From positions 34,522,844-34,586,843 of the forward strand of contig NC_088787.1 in assembly GCF_949628265.1 (NCBI RefSeq): a stretch of DNA of 64,000 nt. Direction: 5' to 3'. Position numbers and translations under genes: made by a program. Within the stretch, counting starts at the first letter, position 1; the number at the start of each line of letters is the position of its first letter. Below, piece after piece: positions 1 through 10,735 of the stretch. Below the pieces are notes generated by a model, which worked only from the letters and a program-made list of their open reading frames with translations, searched no databases and was not told the origin of the DNA. This stretch comes from Cloeon dipterum. Taxonomy: Eukaryota > Arthropoda > Insecta > Ephemeroptera > Baetidae.

Positions 1-442
1 GTGCACTCATTCTGTTTCAAAATTTTTGATAAATTTTCTTTTTCTCGGTATGAAACTAATTATTACCATACGGGATGTTTCTGATTTGCACATGTGTAAA
101 GGCTTATAGGCAATTGTATCACACACTTTCTTATAAATTTATAAATATTTGTAGCTCTTTTCATCGGAATGCAACCCGGGTAGTGTACCACCATTGAATT
201 CAATAAAACATTGTTTTTCAAAATTCACTTCCCTATTCTCATTTAATGACAGCCACCAATTCCAGTTTTATATACCACAACCTCCAAAAACCCACTCGAA
301 AAAAAATAAATCCAAGACAAAAGCATGCAACTACAAAAGGATTGGCACCACTAGCCGACAATTTACAATAAAAATGATCGAAAATAATCTTCCTGCATTA
401 CAAAGCAAACCACACACTTTACAAGAATGATCACCCCGTCTA
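1..442. other. No gene recognised
   Basis: A+T-rich sequence with no splice-bounded coding signal. The only open frame (194-430) has low-complexity composition and no family resemblance, so I treat it as non-coding 3' flank of the minus-strand gene that ends at 570. Confidence 0.5.
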
Positions 443-569
443 TTAGTTGAAGATCGGTCTCCTTCTCTTTGGCACTGGGCCTCTTGCACATGCAGCCAAT
501 TTCGCCAACTCTAACCTAAAAGATAATTCATATATCAGTCTCACTATACAATTTAATAATTGCTTTTTA

Positions 570-899
570 TTACTGCCAGTCCTCCACAAGAATTTGCAGT
601 GATTGCCGAACTGCAACATATGATAGCTCGGGCACACTTCCTGGAAGATGATCCTCTGTTTCACTGAAAATAATAATTTTCAATTACATAAATTTTCTCA
701 GCAACATCAATACATACCTGCTGCCAACTGGCATTGTCTGTTCCTTCGGGCTGTCAAACTCTAAAAAGATGTCCTGGTCAGAGTCCGAATCTTCGCTGCT
801 CAGGTCATCCGTCAATTTGGAATCAACGTCCGAACTCTGTTGTTTGGCTTCAGTTGGCTTCTCCAACGCGCACTCTTCCGCAGCATCAGTGTCTTCCAT
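570..899 (-). CDS. Small acidic protein, two exons, unknown function
   Basis: Exon 1 is 718-899 and exon 2 is 570-663; the 54-bp intron has a GTATGT donor and a TTTCAG acceptor. The phases match (exon 1 ends after two codon bases), giving a 91-residue protein starting MEDTDAAEEC. It is rich in Asp, Glu and Ser, with a cluster around SSEDSDSDQDIFLEF, and ends in a more ordered tail (SYVAVRQSLQILVEDWQ). No signal peptide or membrane segment is visible. An in-frame acceptor sits 9 bp before the ATG, so a 5' untranslated exon is likely further right. The stop overlaps an AATAAA poly(A) signal. I do not recognise the family; a disordered nuclear protein is a guess from composition. Confidence 0.55.
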
Positions 900-1304
900 C
901 TCCCTACTGATTGTGAACAATATAATTTCCATATTTTGATAACTTCACTCATTGGGCCACAAAAACACAATGAAAAACTTCAAAAATATTTCTGTCTCCA
1001 TAACTACTCACAACACACAACACACAATGAGGCTTCGGCTGCATGGTCTCACCAACTATGATTGTAACTCTTGGCACGGGATACACAACTTTCACCAGCT
1101 GCAATTTGGTCCTTCACGGCACCGACACATTTATCTAACTCAACCCGGACACGATTTGTCACAAAATTTGTCTTGTAAATGTGTCACAAAATAACGCATG
1201 AATCATCTATTGCAAAATAAAAATTAAATTTGCGGGCTGCAATGCATCTCTGTTCTTCACATTATTTTAACAAATTCAAAGCTTTAAAATTATCAATAAA
1301 CGAG

Positions 1305-1643
1305 TCATGTGTCCACACATAACCAAGAGATTTGCAACTTGAAGGTCGCTAAGTTAGCCACTGATTTGAACACTTGTTTAGCGCCATCCATCGCCATCAA
1401 TATTAAAGGAAACAGTGCCGCGTGTTTGGCCGCTATTTTAGCCGCTGGTTTAACCGCTAAATTGCCGACAAAATTAGCAGCTTGACCCACCGCGCCCAAC
1501 AATAACTTGAGCATGACCCAAACAACACATTTAAAGATGAGAAACATGCCAATAATTGCTTCTATAGCTGCATCGCTTTCTGGACAACCTCCAAGCCACC
1601 CCGTGAAAACACCCTCTCCAGGCATCTTACAATAGTTACTCAC
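1305..1643 (-). CDS. Hydrophobic alanine-rich ORF, uncertain gene
   Basis: An intronless frame of up to 112 residues; the second Met (MPGEGVFTGW, start at 1625) is the likelier start. After a short Gly/Cys-containing head comes a hydrophobic stretch (AIIGMFLIFKCVVWVMLKLL) and then an alanine/lysine-rich repetitive part (AVKPAAKIAAKHAALFP) that could form one or two membrane helices. It is closed by a normal stop. No homologous family is recognised. The long clean frame in A+T-rich DNA and the biased composition favour coding, but no duplicate or splice site supports it. Confidence 0.35.
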   Translation of the reverse strand: MSNYCKMPGEGVFTGWLGGCPESDAAIEAIIGMFLIFKCVVWVMLKLLLGAVGQAANFVGNLAVKPAAKIAAKHAALFPLILMAMDGAKQVFKSVANLATFKLQISWLCVDT

Positions 1644-1987
1644 CCTCCAGCAACACCAATCAGTTATCCCCCTTCACATCACTACACAAACACAAAACTT
1701 TCACGCCCCCAGATAGGGCAAAAACAACACAAAACACATCATAAACACAATTTACCACGCTTATGAGGCACACTTTAAACAGCAACTATGGCGGCCAAAC
1801 AATCTTTAACAGAAGCGGGGAAGACGCGGTGCCGGTAAAATTATCCGAAATATCGTTGAAAAACCGCAACCGCCACTTGGCTCCGCCCCAATCCTGTGGG
1901 GGGGGAATGTGCCAACATAATAAAATCGCGACGACGGCGCCACCAAAATCCATACACACGAACTCACTTTTGGGTTTTTAAAATATG

Positions 1988-2150
1988 TCACGAAGAGACT
2001 CGTGAGTCTCTTGAGGACAGAAAAACCATGAAGTTTGGGTGGTCTGAAGAGACTCACTGTCACGAAGAGACTCTGAGTCTCTTCGCGAATTTCCCCTCCA
2101 AGTGAGTCTCTAAGTGACAGTTTTCGTGTTCGTGAGTCTCTTCGGACCAC
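1988..2150. repeat. Cluster of inverted GAGACTC / GAGTCTC repeats
   Basis: The heptamer GAGACTC and its complement occur repeatedly within about 160 bp, mostly as CACGAAGAGACTC and GAGTCTCTTCG. Several pair back to back (for example around 2066-2085), so the DNA could form nested hairpins. This may be the remains of a foldback element or a clustered binding site; nothing decides between them. Confidence 0.5.
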
Positions 2151-2475
2151 TATTTAAAAACTGGATATTTGGCTCATCCAAATATTATGAAATAGCAAAT
2201 AGAGAAAATTTGTTTGTTGAAAATAAACAAATGCTAAATTTATTGATAAATTCCGTTTCCTTTTTTAATTTTAAATTAAATTATGAATTTGGTTCCTCTT
2301 GAATCACAAATTACCTTCAAACCAATAAAGAAAAATATTGCTTCCTTCGTCCTAAAAATCCGTTCAATTATCCTCACAACAAATCGAGCTTCAGTTAATT
2401 TAATTATAATATAGTATTTTAGGATTTTTTTTAAGTTCTTCGAAATTATTTAGGGGGTTATCCTTCAAAGATATC

Positions 2476-2715
2476 CTGTAAAGCAGCGGGGGCCACATTC
2501 GTGCGACGCGCAGATATGGCGTCCGGTGGAGTGTGGCGCGAAAAAACAGTCACATATAAATGCGCGAAAAGAAACAAGTTTTGGTCGATATTGTGACGTA
2601 TAATTTGCATTACTCTTAACTAATTGTGTCTTTTGGATCGTAAAAACGCCATCTTGGATCTGCGCAGTGGCAACCAATTCAATCGCACATATCTGGCGCC
2701 CCCGCTGCTGTTAAG
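2476..2715. mobile_element. hAT-type MITE with 8-bp target duplication
   Basis: The element spans 2484-2707 (224 bp). Its ends are CAGCGGGGGCC and the inverse GGCGCCCCCGCTG, with subterminal matches (GCGCAGAT..ATGGCG at both sides). It is flanked by CTGTAAAG (2476-2483) and CTGTTAAG (2708-2715), a target duplication with one mismatch. The CAGCG terminus and 8-bp duplication fit the hAT superfamily. There is no coding capacity, so it is non-autonomous. A truncated inverted copy lies at about 62147-62391. Confidence 0.75.
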
Positions 2716-2750
2716 TCAAATACATAGATATGTAGTCATTGCCATCTTAA

Positions 2751-2950
2751 TTATTTCAAGACGAAGAATCCTGATTTTGACCTTAATGTCGTCTGACGGT
2801 CTGGAGAAACGACGCAGCCGACAATTTCCTCTATGCTGATATACCCTGGCAGGGAGAAGCCCTGGGGAAACACCTTGGCCAAAACTGCGCCACTTAAATT
2901 CCCTCTCGTTTGACAGAAATTTCCAGCTCCCCATGATTTTACTACTTTTC
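2751..2950 (-). pseudogene. Decayed DM9-repeat fragment
   Basis: The minus-strand frame ending at 2751 reads GAVLAKVFPQGFSLPGY and ends in FFVLK. This matches the second half of a DM9 repeat as seen in the intact neighbours (P[IV]-W/C-x-AR-x-W-x(4)-LPGY, then a closing Y/F-x-[VI]-L). Only one repeat is present. An upstream ATG (2932-2934) is in another frame, so either the start is lost or there has been a frameshift. It lies on the same strand as the two intact DM9 genes at 6.6-8.3 kb. Confidence 0.4.
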
Positions 2951-3009
2951 TCTCGCTTTGATGGCAGCCTTGTGAAGAAATAGGACCCCTCCTGACTATT
3001 GTTTGTCAT

Positions 3010-4135
3010 GAATATTTAAAACATTGGATTTATTGATCGACGAGACTCCGAAATTTATTAACCCATCTATACCTCCAGTTAAATCGAGGTTGATTTATTC
3101 CAATTTCAAGTAATTAAATATCTAGATGTTTTTGAGTCACTAAAATTTAAAAACAAATTTTAAATTAAAAAGAAAATAATTTCATTTCCTTTTCCGCCAT
3201 TTTTCTTTAAATTAACAAAAGTTTAAGTTCCTGTGGAAAATGAAAAACATGTTTCTTCGTTCCCTGTGATTATCCTTTTGCTAATGATAATTTTCATCTC
3301 TTGTTTCAGGTGAGTTCCTTTGCCGTTTGTTCAGCCGGAGAGGATGAGAAATTACCAGAAATTTAAATTGTTTTCTACCCAACACGATAAATTACAAATA
3401 TTTCACGCCATGTCCAAATATGCCGATTGAAAAAAAACCTTTTAGTTGGCGGTTGAAATCGTAAATAAAATTCAGGGAATGTTGATCGTAACGGAAAAAC
3501 TTTTTCAATAATTATTAGGGCAAATGTTTTTGCAGCAAAACCCTTAAAAAATACTCTTCACTAAAGCAAATAATTTTTAAATTATTGTTATCTTCAAATT
3601 ATTTTTAGTTTTAATAAATGTATTTTAACATTCTATTTAAATTGATTTTTTTTCATTTATTTTTATTAAATAATTTAATTCAATTGCATTTTATTTATTA
3701 ATGTTTTTTTATTAAGAGGAATATTATTAATAAAAGTATTTATATTTAGTTAAGACAAATATTATGTTATTTGGTTTTCCTGCAATTTTAAAATATAAAT
3801 AATCTGCTGTACCATCTCATTCTCATTCAAAGAATGTTGAAAACTAAATTCACAGTTTGTCTCGTGATAGAAGTCATAACATGCAGTCTGCACTAATCAA
3901 CCACATTGTCCAGGGGGTTGCTTATCCTCATCACCTTTTGACCCCATAGCTACAAATTTGATATAAATATTTAACTTGCTTCCATTTGATTTTAAAGTTA
4001 TCCTAAAACCCTCTCCTAAATTACGAGCCCATCAATTTCAACAAAAAATTATTTTAAATTAACTGTAAACTAATATAAATATTCATAGATATAAAATAAA
4101 TAGTTTTTTTAGGAGCTTGAAGGAAAGCAACTTAG
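3010..4135. other. A+T-rich spacer, no gene seen
   Basis: Long runs of A and T with no open frame of note, no recognised repeat ends and no coding signal. Confidence 0.5.
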
Positions 4136-4139
4136 GGGT

Positions 4140-5740
4140 GGAGGGTCTTTAGCACCCCTAAAACCTTCAGCAGGTCAGGGAAGGTCAAGACGAGTCCAAC
4201 GGTGGGCAGTTTTTGCTATTCTGATGTTTAGAACCTGAAATTTGGAGTTGCAAAAATAACGAAATTTTACAAATGTGAAAAATTTGGTCATTTTTCATAG
4301 TTTGCGCCTCCGAAACTCGGGAACTAAGCATCTAATTAGCCAAAACTACCCACCGTTGGATTTGTCTCGACCTCCTTTGGGCAGCTGAAGGGTTCAGGGG
4401 GTGCATACATTCACCACCTTTCATCCTTCTTTGCTGCAATTTTGATAATAAGCGACTGCCGTTCCTGTCGCCGTGCTCAGTTTCATTTTTAAAGCTCTTT
4501 GGCACTTTTCGGGTGTAAAAACACCCCAACGCCCATTTGTTGTTTACAATAGCTTAAGACGAGTCTAACGACTGGTATTTTATGCTCTTTTAAAGGTTAA
4601 AACCTTGAGATATGAATTTTAAAAAATCACAAAAAGTGAAAAAAATTCCTTTAATTCGCGTTTTGTTCAACTTTGCAACTCTATACCTCGGGTTCTAAGT
4701 ACCTCAAATGCAGAAAATAAACGTCGTTGGATTTGGTTCTAAGTAGCAGAATGGTTAAGGGATGTTTTCTTTCCACCCCTAAGTTGCCATAAAGATTTAA
4801 AAATGCAGCAGTGAGCGTGGCGCCACGAGCGGTAGTCGCTTATTAACAAAATTGCGGCAAAGAGGATGAAGTTATAAGGGTGTATGCACCCCCTGAACCC
4901 TTCAGTTGCTCAAAGGTAGTCGGGACGAGGCCAAAGGTGGGTTGTTTTTGCAGTTCTGATGGTTAGAACCAGAGATTAAGATTTGCAAAGATCACAAAAA
5001 GTGAAAAAAATTGACTTTATTTCACGTTTTTCGAAATTTTGCAACTCTATATCTCGCGTTCTGAGTATCTCGGTTGCAAAAACTACCCGTCGTTGAACTC
5101 GTATTAGTTTTCTCTATGGAACTGATAGGTTAAGAAGTGTTTACTCTCAACCCCTAAGCCGCAATAAAGCTTTAAATATGCGACATTGAGCGTGGCGCAA
5201 CGTGCGGTATTCGTTTATTACCAAAATTGCAGCAAAAAGGAAGAAAGGGGAAGAATGGAAGAATGTATGCAACCCTTGAACAATTCAGTTGCTTAAAGGA
5301 GGTTGAGACGAGTCCAACGGTGGGTAGTTTTTGCTATTGAGGTGCTTAGTTCTTGAGAATTGGAGGTACAAACTACATAAAATCTCGAAAAATAGAAAAC
5401 AATTTTACTTTTCGTTATTTTTGCTACTCGAAATCTCGGGTTCTAAAAGCATCAGAATTGCAAAAACTACCCATCATTGGACTCGTCTCAATCTCCTCTA
5501 ACCAATGACACTATTTAAAGGGTGCCTACCACCATCCCCTTTCATCCCCATTGCCACAATTTTGATAATAAGCGACCGCCGTTTCTGCCGCCGCTCTCTG
5601 TAGTATCTTTCAAGCTGTGAGGCAACTTAAGGGTGGATAGCATGACCCGATGAACCCTTCAGCTGCTTAGAGAAGGTTAAGACTAATCTAAGGGTGGATT
5701 ATTTTTGCATTTCTAACGCTTAGAAACCGAGATTTCAAGT
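4140..5740. repeat. Tandem array of hairpin repeats (about four units)
   Basis: The motif GACGAGTCCAACGGTGGG recurs in diverged form near 4190, 4556, 4919, 5305 and 5670. Its inverse (CCCACCGTTGGACTCGTC-like) recurs near 4350, 4720, 5080 and 5470. Each unit is therefore a roughly 170-bp hairpin plus about 200 bp of spacer that includes a GAGCGTGGCGCAACG-type segment, giving a period of about 365-385 bp. A further copy of the family lies at 33660-34250, and 22522-23969 shows a related pattern. This resembles a satellite-like non-autonomous DNA element; no transposase is present. Confidence 0.65.
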
Positions 5741-6560
5741 TGCAAAAATTACAAAATGTGAAAAATTCCTTTTTGTTGCTATGATTTATTTGCAAAGCTC
5801 ACACTTGTCATGTGATCGGAAAAAACTTAAACACGTTCGCTTAATTTAAAAAATAATATAATTAGGTTCACTTTATTCTAAATAATTTGACACATTTTGA
5901 ACTATGTGCGGAATTATGTCCGTATCGTAGCTTATTTATTTATTTATTTAAATATTTATTCATGAAATAAAAAAATGGTATGCAACTCCAAAAACATAAA
6001 TATATTTACGCTAAATAATAAAATATTTCGGATGTGCTGATTAAAATAAATTTACGGTTTCAATCGTAAATAAAAAACGGAATGTTATGCGTTACACAAA
6101 AACTTCATTTTATTACGGCAATTTTGTTCGGTCAGGAAGAAACTAAAAAAACCTTATATATTTCACACTTTGACATTTTTAAAAGTACAAAACTCTGAAG
6201 AACAGTTTACAAAATTAAAAACTCTTAATTTTAACTTGTTGAAAATCGGACAAGAAAACATTTTTCTTAAAACGATTTACTCAAGCCGGAATGAAACCTT
6301 TTTTGTCCAAAAACAAAACACTCGGAAATGTGTGAATATAGAGGGCAGTCTGTTTCGGGTGCTCAACCCACTCGCAACTAAACTTCAGTGCGGCTGAATG
6401 GTGAAACATAAATTGCGCTCCAACAAAAACTTTCAAGAACAACAAAAGGCAGCAACTAAAAGTAAGCTAAAAACAATATTTAGCAGATGCGGAAACGGAG
6501 ATAGAAAAAAGGGTTCCACATTCCTGCGCTCTGTCCATGAAACGTCCAGGAGAGCCTTCC
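5740..6560. other. Intergenic spacer, no gene seen
   Basis: A+T-rich sequence with two short plus-strand frames (6170-6397 and 6398-6625) of low-complexity composition and no family signal. It is most likely the 3' flank of the DM9 gene ending at 6615. Confidence 0.4.
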
Positions 6561-6614
6561 TCTCTCAATTCAAAGCACCATCAGGAGAGATTTTTCCGTC
6601 GTCGCGGTCAGATT

Positions 6615-7061
6615 TCAGTCCATAATCGCCAGGACCAAAAATGTTGTCCTCTCGATGACGCCTGTGTCGGTCGCAACGTAACAGACGTTTCGTTGCACCT
6701 TTCCATAATACAAATCGACGCCTTCCACCTCGACACTTCCGATGAACAAAGGCTCGTTCTGGGCAGTCCTGCCGACCTGAAGGGCCTTGAAGGGAAAAGG
6801 ATCGCCCTGCTCGTATTCCAACCACTCGAGTTTTCCGCTGATGAAGAGTTGGAATTCCTTTTTGGTAACTACCTGGCCTTCGTGGGCGAAATAGGCGACC
6901 TGGCTGCTCAGCACCATGTACCCTGGCACGAGGCTTCTGCCGATCCACGTCCTGGCCATCCAAATCGGCTCCTCTCCGTTGACCCAAAATTCAGGTGGGA
7001 TTTTCGACGCGTCCAACTTTCTGTCCGCTCGAATGTTCAACCACGAAGTCATCGAAGCCAT
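6615..7061 (-). CDS. DM9-repeat protein, intronless
   Basis: A 148-residue protein starting MASMTSWLNIRADRK. This start is preferred over an upstream in-frame Met because the other DM9 genes begin at the same point (M-[AS]-x-x-W). It has two DM9 repeats. The first runs from about residue 16 to 67, with PIWMARTWIGRSLVPGY and a closing KKEFQLFI. The second runs from about 68 to 148, with PLFIGSVEVEG, a YYGKV core, CYVATDTGV and TTFLVLAI. No signal peptide or membrane segment is seen. DM9 proteins of other invertebrates bind carbohydrates or respond to infection; an immune role here is inferred. The gene has no intron at the YYGK/V site where its relatives are split, so it probably lost it. The neighbour at 7.8-8.3 kb has the same orientation. 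Confidence 0.85.
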   Translation of the reverse strand: MASMTSWLNIRADRKLDASKIPPEFWVNGEEPIWMARTWIGRSLVPGYMVLSSQVAYFAHEGQVVTKKEFQLFISGKLEWLEYEQGDPFPFKALQVGRTAQNEPLFIGSVEVEGVDLYYGKVQRNVCYVATDTGVIERTTFLVLAIMD

Positions 7062-7792
7062 AGTTGCGTGTGGCTCGGTTTGTGGTGAATTGCTGAATGA
7101 AGGAAGGAGATTCGAGTTTGTGTATAGATTTTTGTTTATGGGCCAAAGGTCCAGCAGGTAAACATTTCCTTTTATTACCATCCTGCAGCACTGCTACTAC
7201 TTGTTTAATCGTGAAATAACAATAAACAGTACATAAATTTTGTTTAGAGAATAAATAACTAGTAAACAATTCTTTTGCGACCGTCATTTAAATATTTAAC
7301 TTTGGAATTTCTTGCAAATGACGTGGATCATGACATCAAATACTTATACAATATCTGAGTTATATTATTTCTTAAAAATGTATTAATTGTTATATTGTTT
7401 CTTTATGAATTTTATCTTTAGATTTTTAAACGCACTATTTTGTGATCAAATTTAATTTATATAAAATGAATTTTAATTGAATTTAACTGGTTTGAATTTA
7501 AGGATTAATCTTACATAACTTTATTTTATTCTTAATTTTAAATGAAATTTACTAATATTTTCCTTCGCTTATCTAGAAATATAAAAAATTAAACTACTTT
7601 GTATTTTTACTATAATTTATATCTGTTTACTCAGCACTAACTTAATTTTGAACTACAGATCTGAAGCTAATATTACAATTGAAATTGTCGATTTTATGCT
7701 CCAAAAACAGTACATAATAGTTTAAGAACAAAAATACTTATAAATGTTAATAAATCAAAATTCAGCAAAGTCCCGAAACCACCCCGCAGCCT
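7062..7792. other. Intergenic region and promoter of the 6.6-kb DM9 gene
   Basis: The first 100 bp hold the 5' leader of the minus-strand DM9 gene. The remainder is A+T-rich with no recognised feature. Confidence 0.4.
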
Positions 7793-8291
7793 TCAACTCT
7801 TCATTCGCACCAGGATGGAAAAGGTTCTGCTCTCAAAAACTCCTTGGTCTGTCGCAACCGAACAAACGCTTCCTGTGACCTTTTTTATAACAAACATTGA
7901 AGCAAAAAATAATTTTTCATCAAAAAAATCGTCTTACCATTCCTAGTAAAGCCTCTCCGTTAACTTCAGCTTTCCCAAGGTATAAAGATTCCTGGCAGGT
8001 CTGCCCAACCTTCAGGGCGTTGTCTGGCAAGGAGTCCCCCTCTCCAACTTGCTGCCATTCCAGGCTCCCAGCATCCAGTAAAATTTGGTACTCGGATTTC
8101 TTTACCGCCTCGCGCCGGTCTACGAAGTACCCCACATGGCTGCTCAGGCGGACGTACCCTGGCAGAAGGTGGCCGCCGTGCCACGACCTTGCTATGCAGA
8201 TGGGTGGTTCTCCATTGACGTAGTAAGCAGGGTCGATAATCGAGGTGTCCAAAGTCCTTCCTCGTCTCACGTTCAGCCAAAGGGTCGACAT
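7793..8291 (-). CDS. DM9-repeat protein, two exons
   Basis: Exon 1 is 7938-8291 and exon 2 is 7793-7879, with a 58-bp intron (GTAAGA donor, AAAAAG acceptor) in phase 0. The protein has 146 residues and starts MSTLWLNVRRGRTLD. The first DM9 repeat contains PICIARSWHGGHLLPGY and KKSEYQIL; the second contains SLYLGKAEVNGEALLG, then after the splice VTGSVCSVATDQGV and TFSILVRM. Its length matches the 148-residue neighbour, and the two are clearly paralogues. The intron falls exactly before the Val that follows the GK/GQ/GM position, as in four other genes of this window. Exon 2 is short and easily missed. The function is inferred from the family to be carbohydrate binding or immune-related. Confidence 0.85.
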
Positions 8292-9545
8292 GTTTGTTGA
8301 GGAGTTGGAAGTAGTGTTGAGATCGAGCGAGATGAGAGGAGGTTGGCGGCTGATCAAGGAATGGCCCTGACGGCTTGAGTCGATGCTGTGTATACAGGTT
8401 GTTTGTTTAGGATTAAACAATTAACAACCTTGTACTTTGTACCTGCCTCAAAAATGCTCTCCCATATAGCCATCTTGAAATTTTACACATTATTTCCGAT
8501 GTATTTGAATTAATTTTGATAAAACTAAATAAAAAAGGGTTTTCGGTAAAAACTGCAATTTTTTTCACTATTCCGGATAAGGTTCATGAATGAATTAATG
8601 CATTAACTGTGGGAATAAACAGAATACCATCGGTTTTAATTTTATTTGAGAATATTTAGCATAATGGTCTGTTTAAGTTTTCGGGAAACAGCTAAATTAA
8701 ATAATTTTTATCCATAAAAATGTATTTACTAAAAACCAAAAATATATAGAGCACTAAAAATGTTATTGCTCAATAAGAGCATCATTTATTACGAAAAATT
8801 TTATATCGATGAATTTTCCTACCGTACTTTTCAGAAATGTTTTTAAATATTATGCAGCAATAAAGGGTTTAATACGAATTTAAAAGAAAAGCGCAGATTA
8901 TAATAAAATAGCGAATACATTTCCGAGTTCCGACATTTTCTCGCTTCTTTATTCTAATGAAAAATGATTTTATTTTCTAGAAAAGTAACACTCCAAAATA
9001 GCATACAAAATTTTTTATTTAATTTGATTTGAGCAGGAAAACATAATATCTCGGTTGATAACGTGGATTTTAAATGATTTAAAAATATTTTTTCTGTTCT
9101 AAATTAGAGTTAAATATTTCCTACAATTTATTTGACATTAAAACTACAAAATTCTAATAAATAAGTATCAACTGGGATGTATAAAACTGCGTTTTCTAAT
9201 TTTCCTTCTAAGAAATTATTCGTTAGTCAGCCACGAGGAGCTTCAACAAGAATTAAAAACGTCCTGGCTTCTAAAATCTTGTCCTTGATGGCAACAAAAC
9301 ATGATTCCGGCCTGTTTCCCGATTTGAAGAAAATAAAAAAATCCTTGACATTTTTTTCATGATTTTATTACGGCTGCAGCGGCAAATGGTATGCAACGCG
9401 TCGGTCCTTCCCGCTGCACCGGTTCGCTAGCCTTTCAGAATCATTTTTAAAGCTTCACCGTTGATGCTAATTTATTATTTTTCTCATGATATATTGTTTT
9501 TTTATTTTTCCTCTGATAAAAATTTAATTCCTGCCTGATCCATAT
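8292..9545. other. Spacer, no gene seen
   Basis: The first 150 bp is the upstream region of the minus-strand DM9 gene. The rest is A+T-rich; the frame 9177-9362 has no family resemblance. If the plus-strand membrane-protein gene begins to the left of the window, this is part of its intron. Confidence 0.4.
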
Positions 9546-9550
9546 TTTAG

Positions 9551-10353
9551 ATCGATTCGTGTTGGAGGCGATTCCGACGCCGCAGCACCCGTCCGATCCG
9601 TACCTGCCGGCCTCCCCTGTCGCCTCCACCCTGGACATCCCGATTTCGATCCACCTGGACCACCTGCACAGCGTCTACATCGCCGTCGGCACCCTCGCCT
9701 GCGCCCTCCTCATCGTCTCCATCACAGTAAGAATACAAAAAATGTGAAAAATATTTAAAAAACTAATTAAAAAAATGTTTCAGGTGACCGTGTGCCACTG
9801 CCGACTGCACAAAACGTACAGGAACTGCTCGGTTTTGCCCTTCAGGAGTAGCAGACTCAGAGAGGAACATTGTCCTTCGAGGTAAGAAATCTTTTTTAAT
9901 TTTGAAATTAATTTATTTAAATTAATCAGATTAATTTCCACTTAATTGTGATTTTTAAATACATAATTAAATTCTGAGCAGTGATCAAAATTAAAATCCT
10001 ATTTATATTTATTTTGGAAATCATTTAAAAATGGAATTTACAAGCCAGTGATCAATCTTTAAATTTCTGAAATGCTCCTATTTGAAGCATTGTGCTGGGA
10101 AAGCTATAAATTTCCTTGTAAATGACTGGAAATAATTTCTTTAAATTTTCTGAGCTGATTATATTTTGGAAAACATATTTAATTCTAACTTTAATTCGTA
10201 ATTTTTTCGAATAAGACTAAAAGAAAATTTTGAGTAGTCGAGAAATCCTGGAACGTACACTTTGAGTAATTATTTTAACTTGTAAAATAAAGAGTTTTCA
10301 CAAAATCGTATTTTTCCAGACCATCAAATGAGCATGGATCTTGGGAATTTTGA
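9551..10353 (+). CDS. 3' end of a membrane-protein gene (last three exons)
   Basis: Exons are 9551-9726, 9784-9881 and 10320-10353, all with GT-AG boundaries and compatible phases. The exon text is much more G+C-rich than its surroundings. The product fragment has a Pro-rich juxtamembrane part (about PTPQHPSDPYLPASPVA), a hydrophobic helix (YIAVGTLACALLIVSIT) running into a Cys-rich edge (VCHCRLHKTYRN), and a short basic cytoplasmic tail. It ends in SWEF, which fits a class II PDZ-binding pattern (hydrophobic at -2 and 0). It is therefore probably the C-terminus of a type I membrane protein. The first exon here begins with two bases of a split codon, so earlier exons exist but none was found within 9.5 kb upstream. 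I do not recognise the family. Confidence 0.6.
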
Positions 10354-10379
10354 GTTTTTCGGCATTTTGACACAATGCA

Positions 10380-10735
10380 CAAATCGATTATTCTCGTTTC
10401 TCTGTCGCAAAACCGCGGGATCTGGGATGCTGTGCGGCGCGCGACACTTTTTGCGCGCGCTCAAATCTCTCGTGGTTCTCGAAGCAGCCACGTGACATTA
10501 CAGCTGCCAGCGCCGAGACCAGCTAATCCAAGCAATGACGTCACTTTCACTACTGGCAGGTAGATGGCGCAAAATTCACTGTTGCAGGCGCACCACTTCT
10601 CTTGCTTGCTTCATTGTTTGTCTGTCGCCATTGTGCTTTAAAAACACCGCATCTGCATAATTTTTTTGCGCTTCTTCGCCTTCGTTTTTGAAAGGGTTTT
10701 ATTCGCATAGGCGCTGAATTTTGGCAAGCGTCCTA
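10380..10735 (+). promoter_or_regulatory. TATA-less promoter copy 1 (CRE, CACGTG, ATGGCG)
   Basis: Contains CACGTGAC at 10489-10496, TGACGTCA at 10536-10543, an ATGGCG motif at about 10563 and G+C-rich GCGCGCGC text. Four other loci (16.6, 31.2, 48.95 and 57.9 kb) share this set of motifs and the downstream 5' leader, including a GCATAGGCGCTGAATTTTGG-like stretch. It drives, or drove, the decayed gene that starts at about 10.7 kb. Confidence 0.5.

Noticed and set aside
1806-2150. 114-codon minus-strand frame over the GAGACTC cluster
   Set aside because: It runs through the inverted heptamer repeats and yields repetitive Arg/Ser/Leu text; the repeat structure explains the open frame.
4140-5740. 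CRISPR-like direct repeats
   Set aside because: Repeat units are long, diverged and alternately inverted, in a eukaryotic context.
6537-7088. 183-codon plus-strand frame over the 6.6-kb DM9 gene
   Set aside because: It is the antisense of a clear DM9 coding frame and has no family resemblance.
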